Made by a program: the position numbers and the translations under genes
Notes under the pieces: model-generated
The model's input: the letters and a program-made list of their open reading frames with translations, nothing else
Told to the model about the DNA's origin: nothing
Database searches by the model: none
Shown here: piece by piece, positions 13,956-21,606 of the stretch
Layout: each line of letters begins with the position of its first letter
How positions within the stretch are numbered: position 1 is the stretch's first letter
DNA from: an uncultured Ruminococcus sp.
Lineage (GTDB): Bacteria > Bacillota > Clostridia > Oscillospirales > Acutalibacteraceae
Direction of reading: 5' to 3'
Length of the DNA stretch: 64,000 nt
Assembly: GCA_902777275.1 (NCBI GenBank)
Contig: CACYTI010000009.1
Coordinates: forward strand, 1-64,000

Positions 13956-15530
13956 TCAGTCCCTCCTGCCTTTTATTTCTTTAAAAGAAATATCAATTTT
14001 GTCGCCCGATATTTTTGCGACGGACTGTTTTTTGAAGCTTACATCGTCGCGGTCGGGATAGTCGGTTCTCTTGTGCGCTCCCCTGCTCTCCCTCCGTTCA
14101 ATCGCCGACATTACAGCGGCGAGTGCGAGGTTAAGACGGTTAAGCTCCGCCCGGTTCCCCGCCCGGCTTTTAAGCAGGTTAAGCTCCTCCTTTGCTGCAA
14201 TCAGCTCCTCTTCCTTTCTGAGAATCGGGAGAGCCTTATACAGGATTTCGCTGACAGTCCTCGCAAATCCGCAGGAAACCTCAGCCGGCTCCTCCGCTAT
14301 ATCAATTATTTCTTCTGTATTGTCAGCCGCTTCCTTCATAGCTGTCTGAGCGGCGATCTGTCCTCCGTAAATCGCTCCCAAGAGTGAATTACCTCCCAAG
14401 CGGTTCGCGCCGTGGTACTGACAGGCACACTCACCCGCCGCATACAAGCCGTTCATCGAGGTGCGGTGCTCCCTGTCTACCCTGATACCTCCCATAAAGA
14501 AGTGTATTCCGGGAGAAACGGGAATCGGCTTGTTCGCAGGGTCTATGCCGAGATAATGAACGCACTGCTCACGCAGGTCGGAAATACGCTCGTTCCAAAC
14601 ATTCTTTTCAATAGCGGTCATGTCGAGGTAAACCTGACTGTCACATTCGGGCATGGCGGCAACCTGAACCATTTCCGCCGAAACCACATCGCGCGGCATC
14701 AGGTTTTTCAGCTCAGGATACTTTTCTTCCATAAAATACCACGGCTTGCCGTTCCTGTTTATGAACAGCCTTCCGCCCTCTCCCCTCGCAGCTTCGCTTA
14801 TCAACAGCCGTTTGCCCTGGATCGCTATTGTCGTGGGATGATACTGGATCATCTCAAGATTCGCAAGCTCAACTCCCTGAGAAAACACCGTCGCCGCAGC
14901 GTCGCTTGTGTTCTGCGTCGTGCCGGTAGTCATTCCGTCAAACAGACCGTTTAGCCCGCCCGAGGCGAGAATTACGCTGCCTCTTAATGAAACAGTTCTG
15001 TTTGTATAGGTGTTCCGAACAACTGCGCCGCAGCATTTATTATCCTCTGTGATAAGCCTGATAAAGCAGTGGTTCGGGTATCGCTTTATCAAGCCCTGCG
15101 CTTCAAATTTTCTTGTCTCGTCAATCAGCGCGGTCATCAGCATTTTTCCCGTGCTGCTCTTTACAAACGCGGTGCGCTTTTTGCGCTGACCCCCGAAGCT
15201 GCGCTGAACGATTCCTTTATCATTATAAGAAAACGGCACGCCGAGCGAACCGAGACGCTCAACTATCCCCGGAGCCGCAGCGCACATTCCCCTGACCGCT
15301 TCGGCGTCGGCGAGATACATTCCGCTGCTTATGGTGTCCTCAAAATGATTTTCAACCGTGTCGTCCTCGCCCATAGTGTTAAGGCAGGCGTTGATTCCGC
15401 CCTCAGCCATGACCGACTGGGCACGCTCCGACTGCATTGAGGAAATCAAATTGCTGCTGACTCCGTTTTGCGCAAGCGTGACCGCCGCCGAAAGACCCGC
15501 AAGCCCCGCTCCTATTATAATAATACTCAT
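13956..15530 (-). CDS. frdA: Fumarate reductase/succinate dehydrogenase flavoprotein subunit
   Basis: A 524-residue FAD protein. Dinucleotide-binding GAGLAGLSAAV lies at the N-terminus (~7-17), active-site segments QYHPTTIAIQG and SEAARGEGGRLFINRNG are in the middle, and MGGIRVDREHRTSMNGLYAAGECA with GANRLGGNSLLGAIYGG marks the FAD C-terminal part. The ATG at 15530 overlaps the TGA of the upstream membrane-anchor gene as ATGA, which favours it over an ATG three codons upstream. Confidence 0.96.
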   Translation of the reverse strand: MSIIIIGAGLAGLSAAVTLAQNGVSSNLISSMQSERAQSVMAEGGINACLNTMGEDDTVENHFEDTISSGMYLADAEAVRGMCAAAPGIVERLGSLGVPFSYNDKGIVQRSFGGQRKKRTAFVKSSTGKMLMTALIDETRKFEAQGLIKRYPNHCFIRLITEDNKCCGAVVRNTYTNRTVSLRGSVILASGGLNGLFDGMTTGTTQNTSDAAATVFSQGVELANLEMIQYHPTTIAIQGKRLLISEAARGEGGRLFINRNGKPWYFMEEKYPELKNLMPRDVVSAEMVQVAAMPECDSQVYLDMTAIEKNVWNERISDLREQCVHYLGIDPANKPIPVSPGIHFFMGGIRVDREHRTSMNGLYAAGECACQYHGANRLGGNSLLGAIYGGQIAAQTAMKEAADNTEEIIDIAEEPAEVSCGFARTVSEILYKALPILRKEEELIAAKEELNLLKSRAGNRAELNRLNLALAAVMSAIERRESRGAHKRTDYPDRDDVSFKKQSVAKISGDKIDISFKEIKGRRD

Positions 15531-16063
15531 AGCTGCCACCTGATGAAATAAATGATGAAGCCCGCCGCCATAAACAGAAGCGCTGCGGAGATAAAAAAGA
15601 GTATCCCGCCCGACTTTGGTTTAAGCCTTTTTACGCCGAAGGTAATCAACGCAGGCTTAACGTTTGTGATTATGTGAACCGCAACACTGAGAAGAAACAG
15701 CATTTGAACGATAAGACGGTTAATGTCGAACGGGTAGAGCCTAAACACTCCCCCCTCAACCTTTCCGAAGGCGGTCATGTGGAAGAAAACCAAAATAAGA
15801 ATCAATGCGCCGCTCAGCCTTCTTGCCCAAAACAAATAATTCCTGCGCAGATACGGAGCGTGAGTTTTTACTGCGGTTCGCACCGACTGCACGGTCAGTA
15901 TTATGCTGATAAGCGCATGAACGCAAATCAGCACAAGCATTGTGTGCGAAAGTATTTTTACGATTATCGGCGCTATATCCATCATATTCAGCGCACCGAA
16001 AATGCCGTGAACAATAAACATTATAAGTACCGCGACGGCGATTATTCCGTTGATTTTTCTCAT
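15527..16063 (-). CDS. Fumarate reductase/succinate dehydrogenase membrane subunit (cytochrome b-like)
   Basis: A 178-residue integral membrane protein with about five hydrophobic helices and several helix-embedded histidines (MFIVHGIFG, LSHTMLVLICVHAL, VFFHMTAFG, SVAVHIITN) suited to haem b ligation. Its position as first gene of the frd operon and overlap with frdA identify it as the membrane anchor that exchanges electrons with the quinone pool. The sequence is too divergent to assign a type of Frd anchor. Confidence 0.85.
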   Translation of the reverse strand: MRKINGIIAVAVLIMFIVHGIFGALNMMDIAPIIVKILSHTMLVLICVHALISIILTVQSVRTAVKTHAPYLRRNYLFWARRLSGALILILVFFHMTAFGKVEGGVFRLYPFDINRLIVQMLFLLSVAVHIITNVKPALITFGVKRLKPKSGGILFFISAALLFMAAGFIIYFIRWQL

Positions 16064-16239
16064 ATCGAGTCCTCTTTAACTTTAGGGAACCTCTAACGAT
16101 TCTCTACCACGCATAAGCACGGAGTCTCAGTATTCCTGCGCAGCTTTTACAACCTTCTGCCATAAAGCTTCCGCACTTCTGCTTGACATTGAATTATTAC
16201 AGATTCCCTTTATTTTGAAATATTCCGGAAAATCAAGGC

Positions 16240-16689
16240 TCAGTAATGTACATACATTCTCGTTGGCTCGGGGTCGTTGCCCTTGACCATGCATAAAAAT
16301 TCCCAGCCGTAACGTTCGTAAAAGCCCGTGTGGTCGGTAACAAGGTAAATCGGAGAAATATCTTTTGATTTCATATCCTCAACAGCCATATCAAGCAGCC
16401 GTCCCGCAATTCCCTGCTTGCGGTAATCTTCCTCGGTATAAACGGCGCAAACGTTGGGGGACAAATCCTTTCTTTCGTGAAAATCATTTTCGATAACGCC
16501 CAAGCCGCCTATGATTTTTTCCCCGTCAAGGCACAAATACCAGCCATATTCGGTATCTCCGACCAAATAGGCGTCCATACATTCTAAATAGGCTTCAACG
16601 GGAACGCCCCATTTTTCGTGGAACCATTGCGCGGCTGCGTCCTTGATTTCGGGACGCTCACGAAGTTTGATAAAAATGTATTCTTCCAT
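16240..16689 (-). CDS. GNAT-family N-acetyltransferase
   Basis: A 149-residue GNAT protein. Motif A reads VYTEEDYRKQGIAGRLLDMAVED (YRKQGIA loop at ~100) and motif B HTGFYERYGWEF. EKWGVPVEAYLECM near the N-terminus resembles a small subgroup of GNAT enzymes annotated as aminoglycoside/amine acetyltransferases, but no substrate can be assigned. I chose the ATG at 16689 because AAAGGA lies upstream of it; an ATG seven codons earlier has no ribosome site. Confidence 0.88.
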   Translation of the reverse strand: MEEYIFIKLRERPEIKDAAAQWFHEKWGVPVEAYLECMDAYLVGDTEYGWYLCLDGEKIIGGLGVIENDFHERKDLSPNVCAVYTEEDYRKQGIAGRLLDMAVEDMKSKDISPIYLVTDHTGFYERYGWEFLCMVKGNDPEPTRMYVHY

Positions 16690-16773
16690 TCTGAAACCCA
16701 ATCCTTTCATTTTAAACAGTTTTACATAATTGCACTTCGGCTTATTATATCACAAATTGAATAACTATGCAAC

Positions 16774-16826
16774 AAAAAAGCACGAGGCTGCCGCAAAGTC
16801 TTTCGATTTGCAGCAGCCCCTTTTTT
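16774..16826. terminator. Bidirectional terminator after the 51-codon gene
   Basis: GGCTGC-GCAAA (16786-16797) pairs with TTTGC-GCAGCC (16807-16818), with T6 on the plus strand (16821-16826) and an A-rich run at 16772-16779 giving T's on the minus strand. Confidence 0.8.
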
Positions 16827-16981
16827 CACGTATTATTGTTTTCTTCTGTCGATTGCTCTTTTTTATCACCGGTTGTATCTGTTTGCCCTTTTGCCTCAGA
16901 ATTACTTTCTTTTTCCGAAGCTTTTAAATTATCTTTATGCTCATCGAACTCTTTATGCCATTTTTGGAAAACAAAACCCAT
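16826..16981 (-). CDS. Small hydrophilic protein, 51 residues, unknown
   Basis: An ATG with an excellent AGGAGAGG site at 8-bp distance opens 51 codons: MGFVFQKWHKEFDEHKDNLK, then a low-complexity Glu/Lys/Asn/Thr tail ending in TGA, directly followed by a terminator. I recognise no family. The short aromatic N-terminus followed by a disordered, charged tail has no signal peptide. It is divergent from the Spo0A-like response regulator, sharing a regulatory region with a 27-bp inverted repeat. Ribosome site plus terminator argue that it is a real gene. Confidence 0.7.
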   Translation of the reverse strand: MGFVFQKWHKEFDEHKDNLKASEKESNSEAKGQTDTTGDKKEQSTEENNNT

Positions 16982-17046
16982 AATTACCTCTCCTAAAACT
17001 CATATCCTAAAAAGCATTTTGATCCATTTTCTATCAGTATGACTTC

Positions 17047-17073
17047 ATACCGCACGCCGCAACCGTACGGTAT
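17047..17073. promoter_or_regulatory. Inverted repeat in the divergent control region
   Basis: ATACCG (17047-17052) and CGGTAT (17068-17073) with further symmetric bases (CAC/GTA) inside form an imperfect 27-bp inverted repeat between the 51-codon gene and the response regulator, a candidate operator. Confidence 0.45.
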
Positions 17074-17123
17074 CCCATTTATAGTTTATCCTAAATAAAA
17101 AAAAGAATATATTAGATAAAATT

Positions 17124-17154
17124 GTTGGAAAACGTTGGAAAACGTTGGAAAATG
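17124..17154 (+). repeat. Three direct 10-bp repeats GTTGGAAAAC
   Basis: The units start at 17124, 17134 and 17144 and differ only in the last base of the third; a fourth GTTG follows. The 10-bp period puts each on the same DNA face. Confidence 0.85.
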
Positions 17155-17163
17155 TTGTATAAT
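17135..17163 (+). promoter_or_regulatory. Promoter of the Spo0A-like response regulator
   Basis: TATAAT at 17158-17163 has a TTGGAA -35 at 17135-17140 with a 17-bp spacer; the -35 is part of the second 10-bp repeat, so a regulator binding the repeats would control access. Confidence 0.7.
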
Positions 17164-17184
17164 GGGAGTTGAGGAGGGATTACC

Positions 17185-17982
17185 ATGCCCAAGAGAATAG
17201 ATTTGTTGGTAATTGAGGACGACGAAGCCACCTGTTTGGAATACGAAGAATATTGCAAAGACCGCGACGACGTGTTTTTGATCGGGACCTCCGCATTTCC
17301 CGATGAAGCGTTGAAGATCACCGAGGAATTCAAGCCGAACGCAGTTGTACTGGATTTGGAGCTGACCTATGGCAAAGGCAGCGGATTTGATTATTTAATA
17401 GACCTGAACAAGCTGCGCATTGAGGTCACGCCTTATATCTTAGTGGTGACAAACAACATCAGCCAAAAGACCTACGCGATCGCAAGAAATTTAGGCGCGG
17501 ATTTCATTATAGCAAAGGCGCAGCCCGACTACAGCGTTGAATATGTTGTAAACTTTTTGCGGAGCATTATCGACAGCATTCCCGACATGAAGCCGCGGCA
17601 CGAAACAAGCAGCCCCGCTATAAAGAAACGTATTGAAGATGATTATTACAAACGAATGGGCAAAAAAATCGGAACGGAGCTTGATGTTATCGGCATAAGC
17701 CCGCGCTTCAAGGGCAGAAATTACCTCCGCGACGCAATTGAGATGATTTGCAGAAGGAATCAAACCTATATCTGCAACGAAATCGGAAAGAAATACGGCA
17801 AAACCTCTGCGAGCGTGGAGCGGGCAATGCAAAACGCCATTGACCACGCCTGGAAAACAACCGATATCACAACGTTAGAGGAGCATTATACAGCGTATAT
17901 CAACCCTAAAAAGGGTGTGCCGACGCTTACGGAGTTTATTTATTTTTACGCCGACAAGGTAAAAAGCAGTATGGAAGAATAA
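17185..17982 (+). CDS. Response regulator with Spo0A-type DNA-binding domain
   Basis: A 265-residue protein. The receiver domain has acidic pocket E11/D12/D13, phosphoacceptor D57 (AVVLDLEL) and Lys111 (IIAKAQP). Residues ~165-225 match the Spo0A effector domain: DVIGISPRFKGRNYLRDAI, then ICNEIGKKYGKTSASVERAM and DHAW. The usual Spo0A itself is shorter in its linker and differs in the receiver, so I read it as a Spo0A paralogue. Shine-Dalgarno GGAGGG. It lies upstream of a Trp-rich micropeptide gene and a GHKL kinase that probably phosphorylates it. Pairing is inferred from proximity. Confidence 0.9.
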   Translation: MPKRIDLLVIEDDEATCLEYEEYCKDRDDVFLIGTSAFPDEALKITEEFKPNAVVLDLELTYGKGSGFDYLIDLNKLRIEVTPYILVVTNNISQKTYAIARNLGADFIIAKAQPDYSVEYVVNFLRSIIDSIPDMKPRHETSSPAIKKRIEDDYYKRMGKKIGTELDVIGISPRFKGRNYLRDAIEMICRRNQTYICNEIGKKYGKTSASVERAMQNAIDHAWKTTDITTLEEHYTAYINPKKGVPTLTEFIYFYADKVKSSMEE

Positions 17983-18076
17983 AACTGTGCCGTTCATTAT
18001 CCGCCTGTAAAAGCGTTCAGTTTCCCGAACGGTTCATAAACAGTGAGAAAGATCAGTTTTAAATATTTTATAATTT

Positions 18077-18105
18077 GCGGCAGTCGTTTCAGGCTGCCGC
18101 TTCTT
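18077..18105 (+). terminator. Terminator of the response regulator gene
   Basis: GCGGCAG (18077-18083) pairs with CTGCCGC (18094-18100), followed by TTCTT. The T-run is short, so termination may be partial. Confidence 0.65.
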
Positions 18106-18223
18106 AATACTATATTAATTATTTAACTTTTTCCAATAAAACATCACTATACCGTTTACTCCAAAAAACTCACGTATCCTGATATCTTTGTATTGAAATA
18201 ATCAATGCAAAGGAGGGAGTTCC

Positions 18224-18271
18224 GTGAGCTGGTGGGAATGGTTCTGGTATGTTTTACGCGGCGGTCACTAA
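18224..18271 (+). CDS. 15-residue Trp-rich micropeptide, candidate signal peptide
   Basis: A GTG at 18224, 6-8 bp after the strong Shine-Dalgarno AAGGAGGG, opens MSWWEWFWYVLRGGH and stops with TAA at 18271. Four of the first eight residues are Trp, plus Phe and Tyr; only the C-terminus (RGGH) is polar. A strong intrinsic terminator follows within 25 bp, so the transcript would be very short and dedicated to this peptide. It lies between a Spo0A-like response regulator and a polytopic GHKL kinase. I know no described family. Roles that fit are an autoinducer for the kinase, a membrane-active peptide, or a translated leader. No export or protease gene is adjacent. Translation is inferred from the ribosome site only. 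Confidence 0.6.
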   Translation: MSWWEWFWYVLRGGH

Positions 18272-18293
18272 TCGTAAAAACCAAAAATCAAAA

Positions 18294-18329
18294 CCGGGTT
18301 GACTTGAAAAAGCCGACCCGGCTTTTTTA
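18294..18329 (+). terminator. Intrinsic terminator after the micropeptide gene
   Basis: CCGGGT-GACTT (from 18294) pairs with AAG-CCGACCCGG (to 18321), followed by CTTTTTTATTTC. It separates the micropeptide from the kinase gene. Confidence 0.88.
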
Positions 18330-18428
18330 TTTCTTTTTGATTTCTTTTATAATAATGTCTGATTAGACTATGAAATATCCGAAAATTGTGTTATACTGAA
18401 AAAAAACCACCTCCGGAGGAGATCGCTT

Positions 18429-19898
18429 ATGCAAACTATTGTCTTGGACAGTATTTTGAACCTGTATATCGGCGCAGTATTATTCCTGACAACCGCTTAC
18501 GCATACTATAAAACCGCAGTGATCCCGATAAATAAAATATACCGCAGCAAGCTTACAGTCGCGTTGGGCTGTCTGATCATTTCTGTCATTTTTGCGGTTT
18601 TGTATCCTTTGAACCTCACCGCAGCTCAGCTGACAGCGTATTTGTATCCCCCGGTATTCTTCTCAATTTTTGAGAAGCAGCAACGGAGAAGAGCGTTTTT
18701 ACTGTGCTTCATTCTTTCAACCTTTACAAGAATACTGCTGCTTATCCCTTCCGCACTTGTTTCAACTGTGATGGTTATTATAAACTACCGTGACAGATTG
18801 TTCATATCAATGTTTATTGCTTACGCCCTTACGTTTTTGTCTGCATTTCTGCTGTTGAAGGTCAAGCGCTTTAAAAACGGCTTTCAATTTTTCCAGGATG
18901 AGAACAACTTGGGCTTGGGATTGGTTATTGCCGGTTTTTTTTTCGCGATCATCGGCTCGGTTTATGTTTATGAACATACAAGCGTTTCAGGCGTCTTTTT
19001 CGGAATAGTCATAACCGGTCTTTTTATATCCGGCTTCGGTCTGTATATCTGGATAAGGCGAAGCATCACCGCTCACTACCGCGAACGCCTGCAGATGAAA
19101 TCCGAGGAGCATCACCGCAAGCTGCTTAAAGAAAAGGATGATGAAATAGAAAAGCTGAATCAAAGCAACGAGCTTCTCGCTAAGATAGTTCACCGCGATA
19201 ACCATTTGATGAACGCTCTCGGCAGCGCCGTTGACGCATATTTTGAAAGCGGGGACAGTCAATTCAGGGACGACCTGCTCCGTGAGATTCAAACTCTCGC
19301 AAAAGAAAGAAGTGAGCTTATTGAAAAGGCACAGCGCGATTCCAAGCTTTTGCCTTCAACCGGCAATATCCTTATTGACAGCGCGGTAAGTGACCTTTAC
19401 ATCAAAGCCGCCGCCCGCGGAATTGATTTTTCTCTTACGGTTTCCGAAACGGTTGACAAAATTATCGGCAAATACATTTCTCAAACCGATTTGCAAACGC
19501 TGATCTGCGACCATATCAAGGACGCAGTTATCGCCGTTGAATCGGCAGGAATCAACAACGGCAAAATCCTCGTCGAGTTATCCGCCAAAAACAACAACTA
19601 CTCAATAACCATATTCGACAACGGTGCGGCTTTTGAAATTGAAACTCTCGCTAAGCTTGGCAGAGAGCGCGTCACAACTCACCCGGACAGCGGCGGCAGC
19701 GGAATAGGTTTTATGACGACTTTTGAAACCCTCCGAAAAGCGCACGCGTGTCTTGTTATCACCGAGTTTGAGAACAAGATCCCGTTTTCAAAATCCATCT
19801 CCTTTGTTTTCAACGGCGAAAACAAATTCATCATTCAGTCATACCGAAGCGAGCTGCTGAAATCAGCGATAAACCGTGATGATATAATTATTTTGTAA
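18429..19898 (+). CDS. Polytopic GHKL-type sensor histidine kinase (AgrC-like layout)
   Basis: A 489-residue protein. Residues 1-210 contain about six to seven hydrophobic helices forming a membrane sensor; ~215-252 is a coiled-coil linker (HYRERLQMKSEEHHRKLLKE). The phospho-accepting box is IVHRDNHLM with His255, and the C-terminal ATPase has a G-box GGSGIGFMTTFE and an Asp in FDNGAAFEI; such changed H- and N-boxes mark the GHKL/HPK10-like kinases that read peptides. A GGAGGAG Shine-Dalgarno lies in the palindrome CCTCCGGAGG. It sits after the Trp-rich micropeptide and the Spo0A-like regulator, and I infer a peptide-responsive relay. Confidence 0.88.
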   Translation: MQTIVLDSILNLYIGAVLFLTTAYAYYKTAVIPINKIYRSKLTVALGCLIISVIFAVLYPLNLTAAQLTAYLYPPVFFSIFEKQQRRRAFLLCFILSTFTRILLLIPSALVSTVMVIINYRDRLFISMFIAYALTFLSAFLLLKVKRFKNGFQFFQDENNLGLGLVIAGFFFAIIGSVYVYEHTSVSGVFFGIVITGLFISGFGLYIWIRRSITAHYRERLQMKSEEHHRKLLKEKDDEIEKLNQSNELLAKIVHRDNHLMNALGSAVDAYFESGDSQFRDDLLREIQTLAKERSELIEKAQRDSKLLPSTGNILIDSAVSDLYIKAAARGIDFSLTVSETVDKIIGKYISQTDLQTLICDHIKDAVIAVESAGINNGKILVELSAKNNNYSITIFDNGAAFEIETLAKLGRERVTTHPDSGGSGIGFMTTFETLRKAHACLVITEFENKIPFSKSISFVFNGENKFIIQSYRSELLKSAINRDDIIIL

Positions 19899-19923
19899 AA
19901 GCGCAAGCAAACGCGTATAAGAT

Positions 19924-19938
19924 ACAGCGTTACGCTGC
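19924..19938. repeat. Palindromic hairpin copy after the kinase gene
   Basis: ACAGCGTTACGCTGC-like palindrome, related to the stop-codon hairpin at 11552-11566, followed by an A-run. Confidence 0.55.
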
Positions 19939-19965
19939 CGCAAAAAAACAACATGATCTAAGCAT

Positions 19966-19995
19966 AAAGACCGGTTCAAGCGAGCCGGTCTTTTT
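19966..19995. terminator. Bidirectional terminator between kinase and DUF378 genes
   Basis: AAAGACCGG (19966-19974) pairs with CCGGTCTTT (19984-19993), giving T-runs on both strands for the converging genes. Confidence 0.88.
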
Positions 19996-20005
19996 CATCT
20001 GTAAA

Positions 20006-20236
20006 TTAAATCTGATTAACTTTTCTGTCGCTGACAACGGTGTCGCTTGTGTCGCGGAACAACAGCGAAATGCACCATATCGCCGCGAGAGCGACAACAA
20101 TATAGATGATTCGGCTGATGACGCCGTTTTGACCGCCTCCGATAAACGCGACCAAATCAAACTGAAAAATTCCTATGCTTCCCCAGTTCAGACCGCCGAT
20201 AATCAAAAGCGTCAACGCTATTTTATCTAATAACAT
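20006..20236 (-). CDS. DUF378 membrane protein
   Basis: A 76-residue protein with two membrane segments and the DUF378 (YuzA-like) pattern IALTLLIIGGLNWGSIGIFQFDLVAFIGG followed by a second helix IIYIVVALAAIWCISLLF. The family is widespread in Firmicutes and of unknown function. Shine-Dalgarno AAGGAGG at 20237-20250. Monocistronic, ending at a bidirectional terminator. Confidence 0.92.
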   Translation of the reverse strand: MLLDKIALTLLIIGGLNWGSIGIFQFDLVAFIGGGQNGVISRIIYIVVALAAIWCISLLFRDTSDTVVSDRKVNQI

Positions 20237-20320
20237 TCCAAAGCCTCCTTACAGAATGATGATAATAGTGTTGACGGATTTTTTTGTTTTATTCTTATGC
20301 ATTTTTAATGTTATGAATTT

Positions 20321-20599
20321 TTAATCGCCGTAAAAGCCGCTATTGCTCAGCGTTGACCATTTTATATACATTTCTTTGTAATTTTCTTTGATAAAAGCCC
20401 TGATTTTTTGCAATTCACGGTCGGTTAGTATTCCCCTGTTTTCAACTGTGGTATCTCCGTTGCTTTTAACAAAGAATTTAGCTGAGCCCGATTCGGTTAG
20501 TTTTCTATCGCTTGCATGAACGTGCATAGCTTCAACTATGCAGTGAGAAGTAAAGTATAAATAATATCCGCAAACCTTAAACAAATAATACTTTGGCAT
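20321..20599 (-). CDS. DUF4160-like protein (third gene of a small cassette)
   Basis: A 92-residue protein starting MPKYYLFKVCGYYLYFTSHC with the EAMHVHASDR motif (HVH) that is typical of DUF4160, a family often found beside DUF2442-like partners and suspected to belong to toxin-antitoxin-type modules. The C-terminus ILTDRELQKIRAFIKENYKEM also fits. The GGAGGAG site immediately upstream supports the ATG at 20599; the preceding gene stops one base before. A longer upstream in-frame extension is not supported. Confidence 0.75.
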   Translation of the reverse strand: MPKYYLFKVCGYYLYFTSHCIVEAMHVHASDRKLTESGSAKFFVKSNGDTTVENRGILTDRELQKIRAFIKENYKEMYIKWSTLSNSGFYGD

Positions 20600-20600
20600 A

Positions 20601-20819
20601 TTACTCCTCCAGGAACCTTTTGTTGCGTCTGAAATAATCCACAACAATTTCAAGCTCTATATCATCCATGCTTGACTCTATAACCGTATCATCACTGCCG
20701 ATTACACAAGCGGATGAGCTTTGAAGATTTACTGCCTGAATACCGTAAGGGATTTTTGAAAAGGCGTATCCGCTTATTATCATATCAGCCTTATCAGCTA
20801 TTATTTTCATATCAATCAT
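20601..20819 (-). CDS. Small unknown protein of the DUF4160 cassette
   Basis: A 72-residue acidic protein (MIDMKIIADKADMIISGYAF ... ELEIVVDYFRRNKRFLEE) I cannot assign to a family. Its start overlaps the end of the upstream gene by 8 bp and its stop is one base before the DUF4160-like gene, so all three are translationally linked. An ATG three codons later is an alternative start. Confidence 0.65.
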   Translation of the reverse strand: MIDMKIIADKADMIISGYAFSKIPYGIQAVNLQSSSACVIGSDDTVIESSMDDIELEIVVDYFRRNKRFLEE

Positions 20820-21078
20820 AACGCACGCTTACCTTTCTAATATCTTTCAGGAATTCCTCGGAATCAATGCAAAGATTTTCCAAAATCGGAATCAAGTCAA
20901 TATACTCTTCGGTTTCCTCTCCGTTGTAAACCGCTGTAACGACCAGATATCCTGCGTCCCATTCAATTACTCGGGTATATTTTTCAAGCTTTGGAGAAGT
21001 TTTAAACCTTATCGTTTTGTCGCCGAAACGAAACGATGTAAAGCGGTTATCGTTTGATAAAAATGCTTCGTGGCTCAT
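20812..21078 (-). CDS. Small unknown protein, first gene of the DUF4160 cassette
   Basis: An 88-residue protein (SNDNRFTSFRFGDKTIRFKTSP ... EYIDLIPILENLCI) with alternating beta-strand pattern and a short acidic C-terminal part. I do not recognise it with confidence; its beta-rich start resembles DUF2442-like partners of DUF4160 proteins only in size and context. RBS GAAAGGT. Confidence 0.65.
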   Translation of the reverse strand: MSHEAFLSNDNRFTSFRFGDKTIRFKTSPKLEKYTRVIEWDAGYLVVTAVYNGEETEEYIDLIPILENLCIDSEEFLKDIRKVSVRYD

Positions 21079-21102
21079 AAATATTTACCTTTCAGGTTTG
21101 TT

Positions 21103-21480
21103 TTATTTCAGCACAAACAGCAGTCCGAGTATCAGCACGCCGAGACCGATAACAACGCCTCCGAAGATCCTGCACATTTTTATCGCCTTTTGCAGCTTAT
21201 GCTTCCGTATCATTCCGTCGGTCGGAAACGGAAGCAGAATAAGCATTATTCCGAGCACAAGACAGCAGAGCGAGGCGATAGAAACGCCGACCGCATGATT
21301 GAACGCGGCAAAAAACAGCCCCACCGGAATACCGAAAACGCAGATGGTGTTTACGATCAGAAACAGCTTTGAGAACCTCTCGCTTCGCGCGTGATATTGA
21401 AGAGCATTTTGCTCGCATTCGTCGCAGCAGTACTGCTCAAAATATGTGATTTCCTTTGCACAATAATCGCATTTTTTCAT
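21103..21480 (-). CDS. Zinc-ribbon membrane protein, unknown
   Basis: A 125-residue protein with an N-terminal Cys cluster MKKCDYCAKEITYFEQYCCDEC (CxxC...CxxC-like zinc ribbon), then three hydrophobic segments at ~43-60, 65-85 and 97-122. The start at 21480 follows GAGGGAACG; an extension to 21537 contains no plausible start context. Function unknown. It stands divergent from bioY. Confidence 0.8.
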   Translation of the reverse strand: MKKCDYCAKEITYFEQYCCDECEQNALQYHARSERFSKLFLIVNTICVFGIPVGLFFAAFNHAVGVSIASLCCLVLGIMLILLPFPTDGMIRKHKLQKAIKMCRIFGGVVIGLGVLILGLLFVLK

Positions 21481-21552
21481 ATCGTTCCCTCTTTTCCGAT
21501 TTATTATAACACGCCCGGACGGTTTTTTCAATATCATTTTTTGTCATCAGGT

Positions 21553-21584
21553 TTGTCAACCGTATCAGTTTAAAAAGTTGACAA
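21553..21584. promoter_or_regulatory. BirA-type biotin operator 1 upstream of bioY
   Basis: TTGTCAACC (21553-21561) and AGTTGACAA (21576-21584) are separated by 14 bp, matching the BirA site plan of Firmicutes (half-site TTGTNAACC, 14-15 bp, GGTTNACAA) with one mismatch. It overlaps the -35. Confidence 0.8.
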
Positions 21585-21606
21585 TCCGAAGACACCGTGA
21601 TATAAT
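21578..21606 (+). promoter_or_regulatory. bioY promoter
   Basis: TTGACA (21578-21583) and TATAAT (21601-21606) with a 17-bp spacer. Confidence 0.9.

Noticed and set aside
4597..16094. Shared GGGAACCTCTAA words at about 4599 and 16084
   Set aside because: Only about 12 bp in common with no further similarity; may be chance or the edge of old repeats.
18205..18366. A longer plus-strand frame starting at an ATG upstream of the micropeptide and running through its terminator
   Set aside because: It has no Shine-Dalgarno before its ATG, is in a different frame from the well-placed ribosome site and reads through a strong terminator stem.
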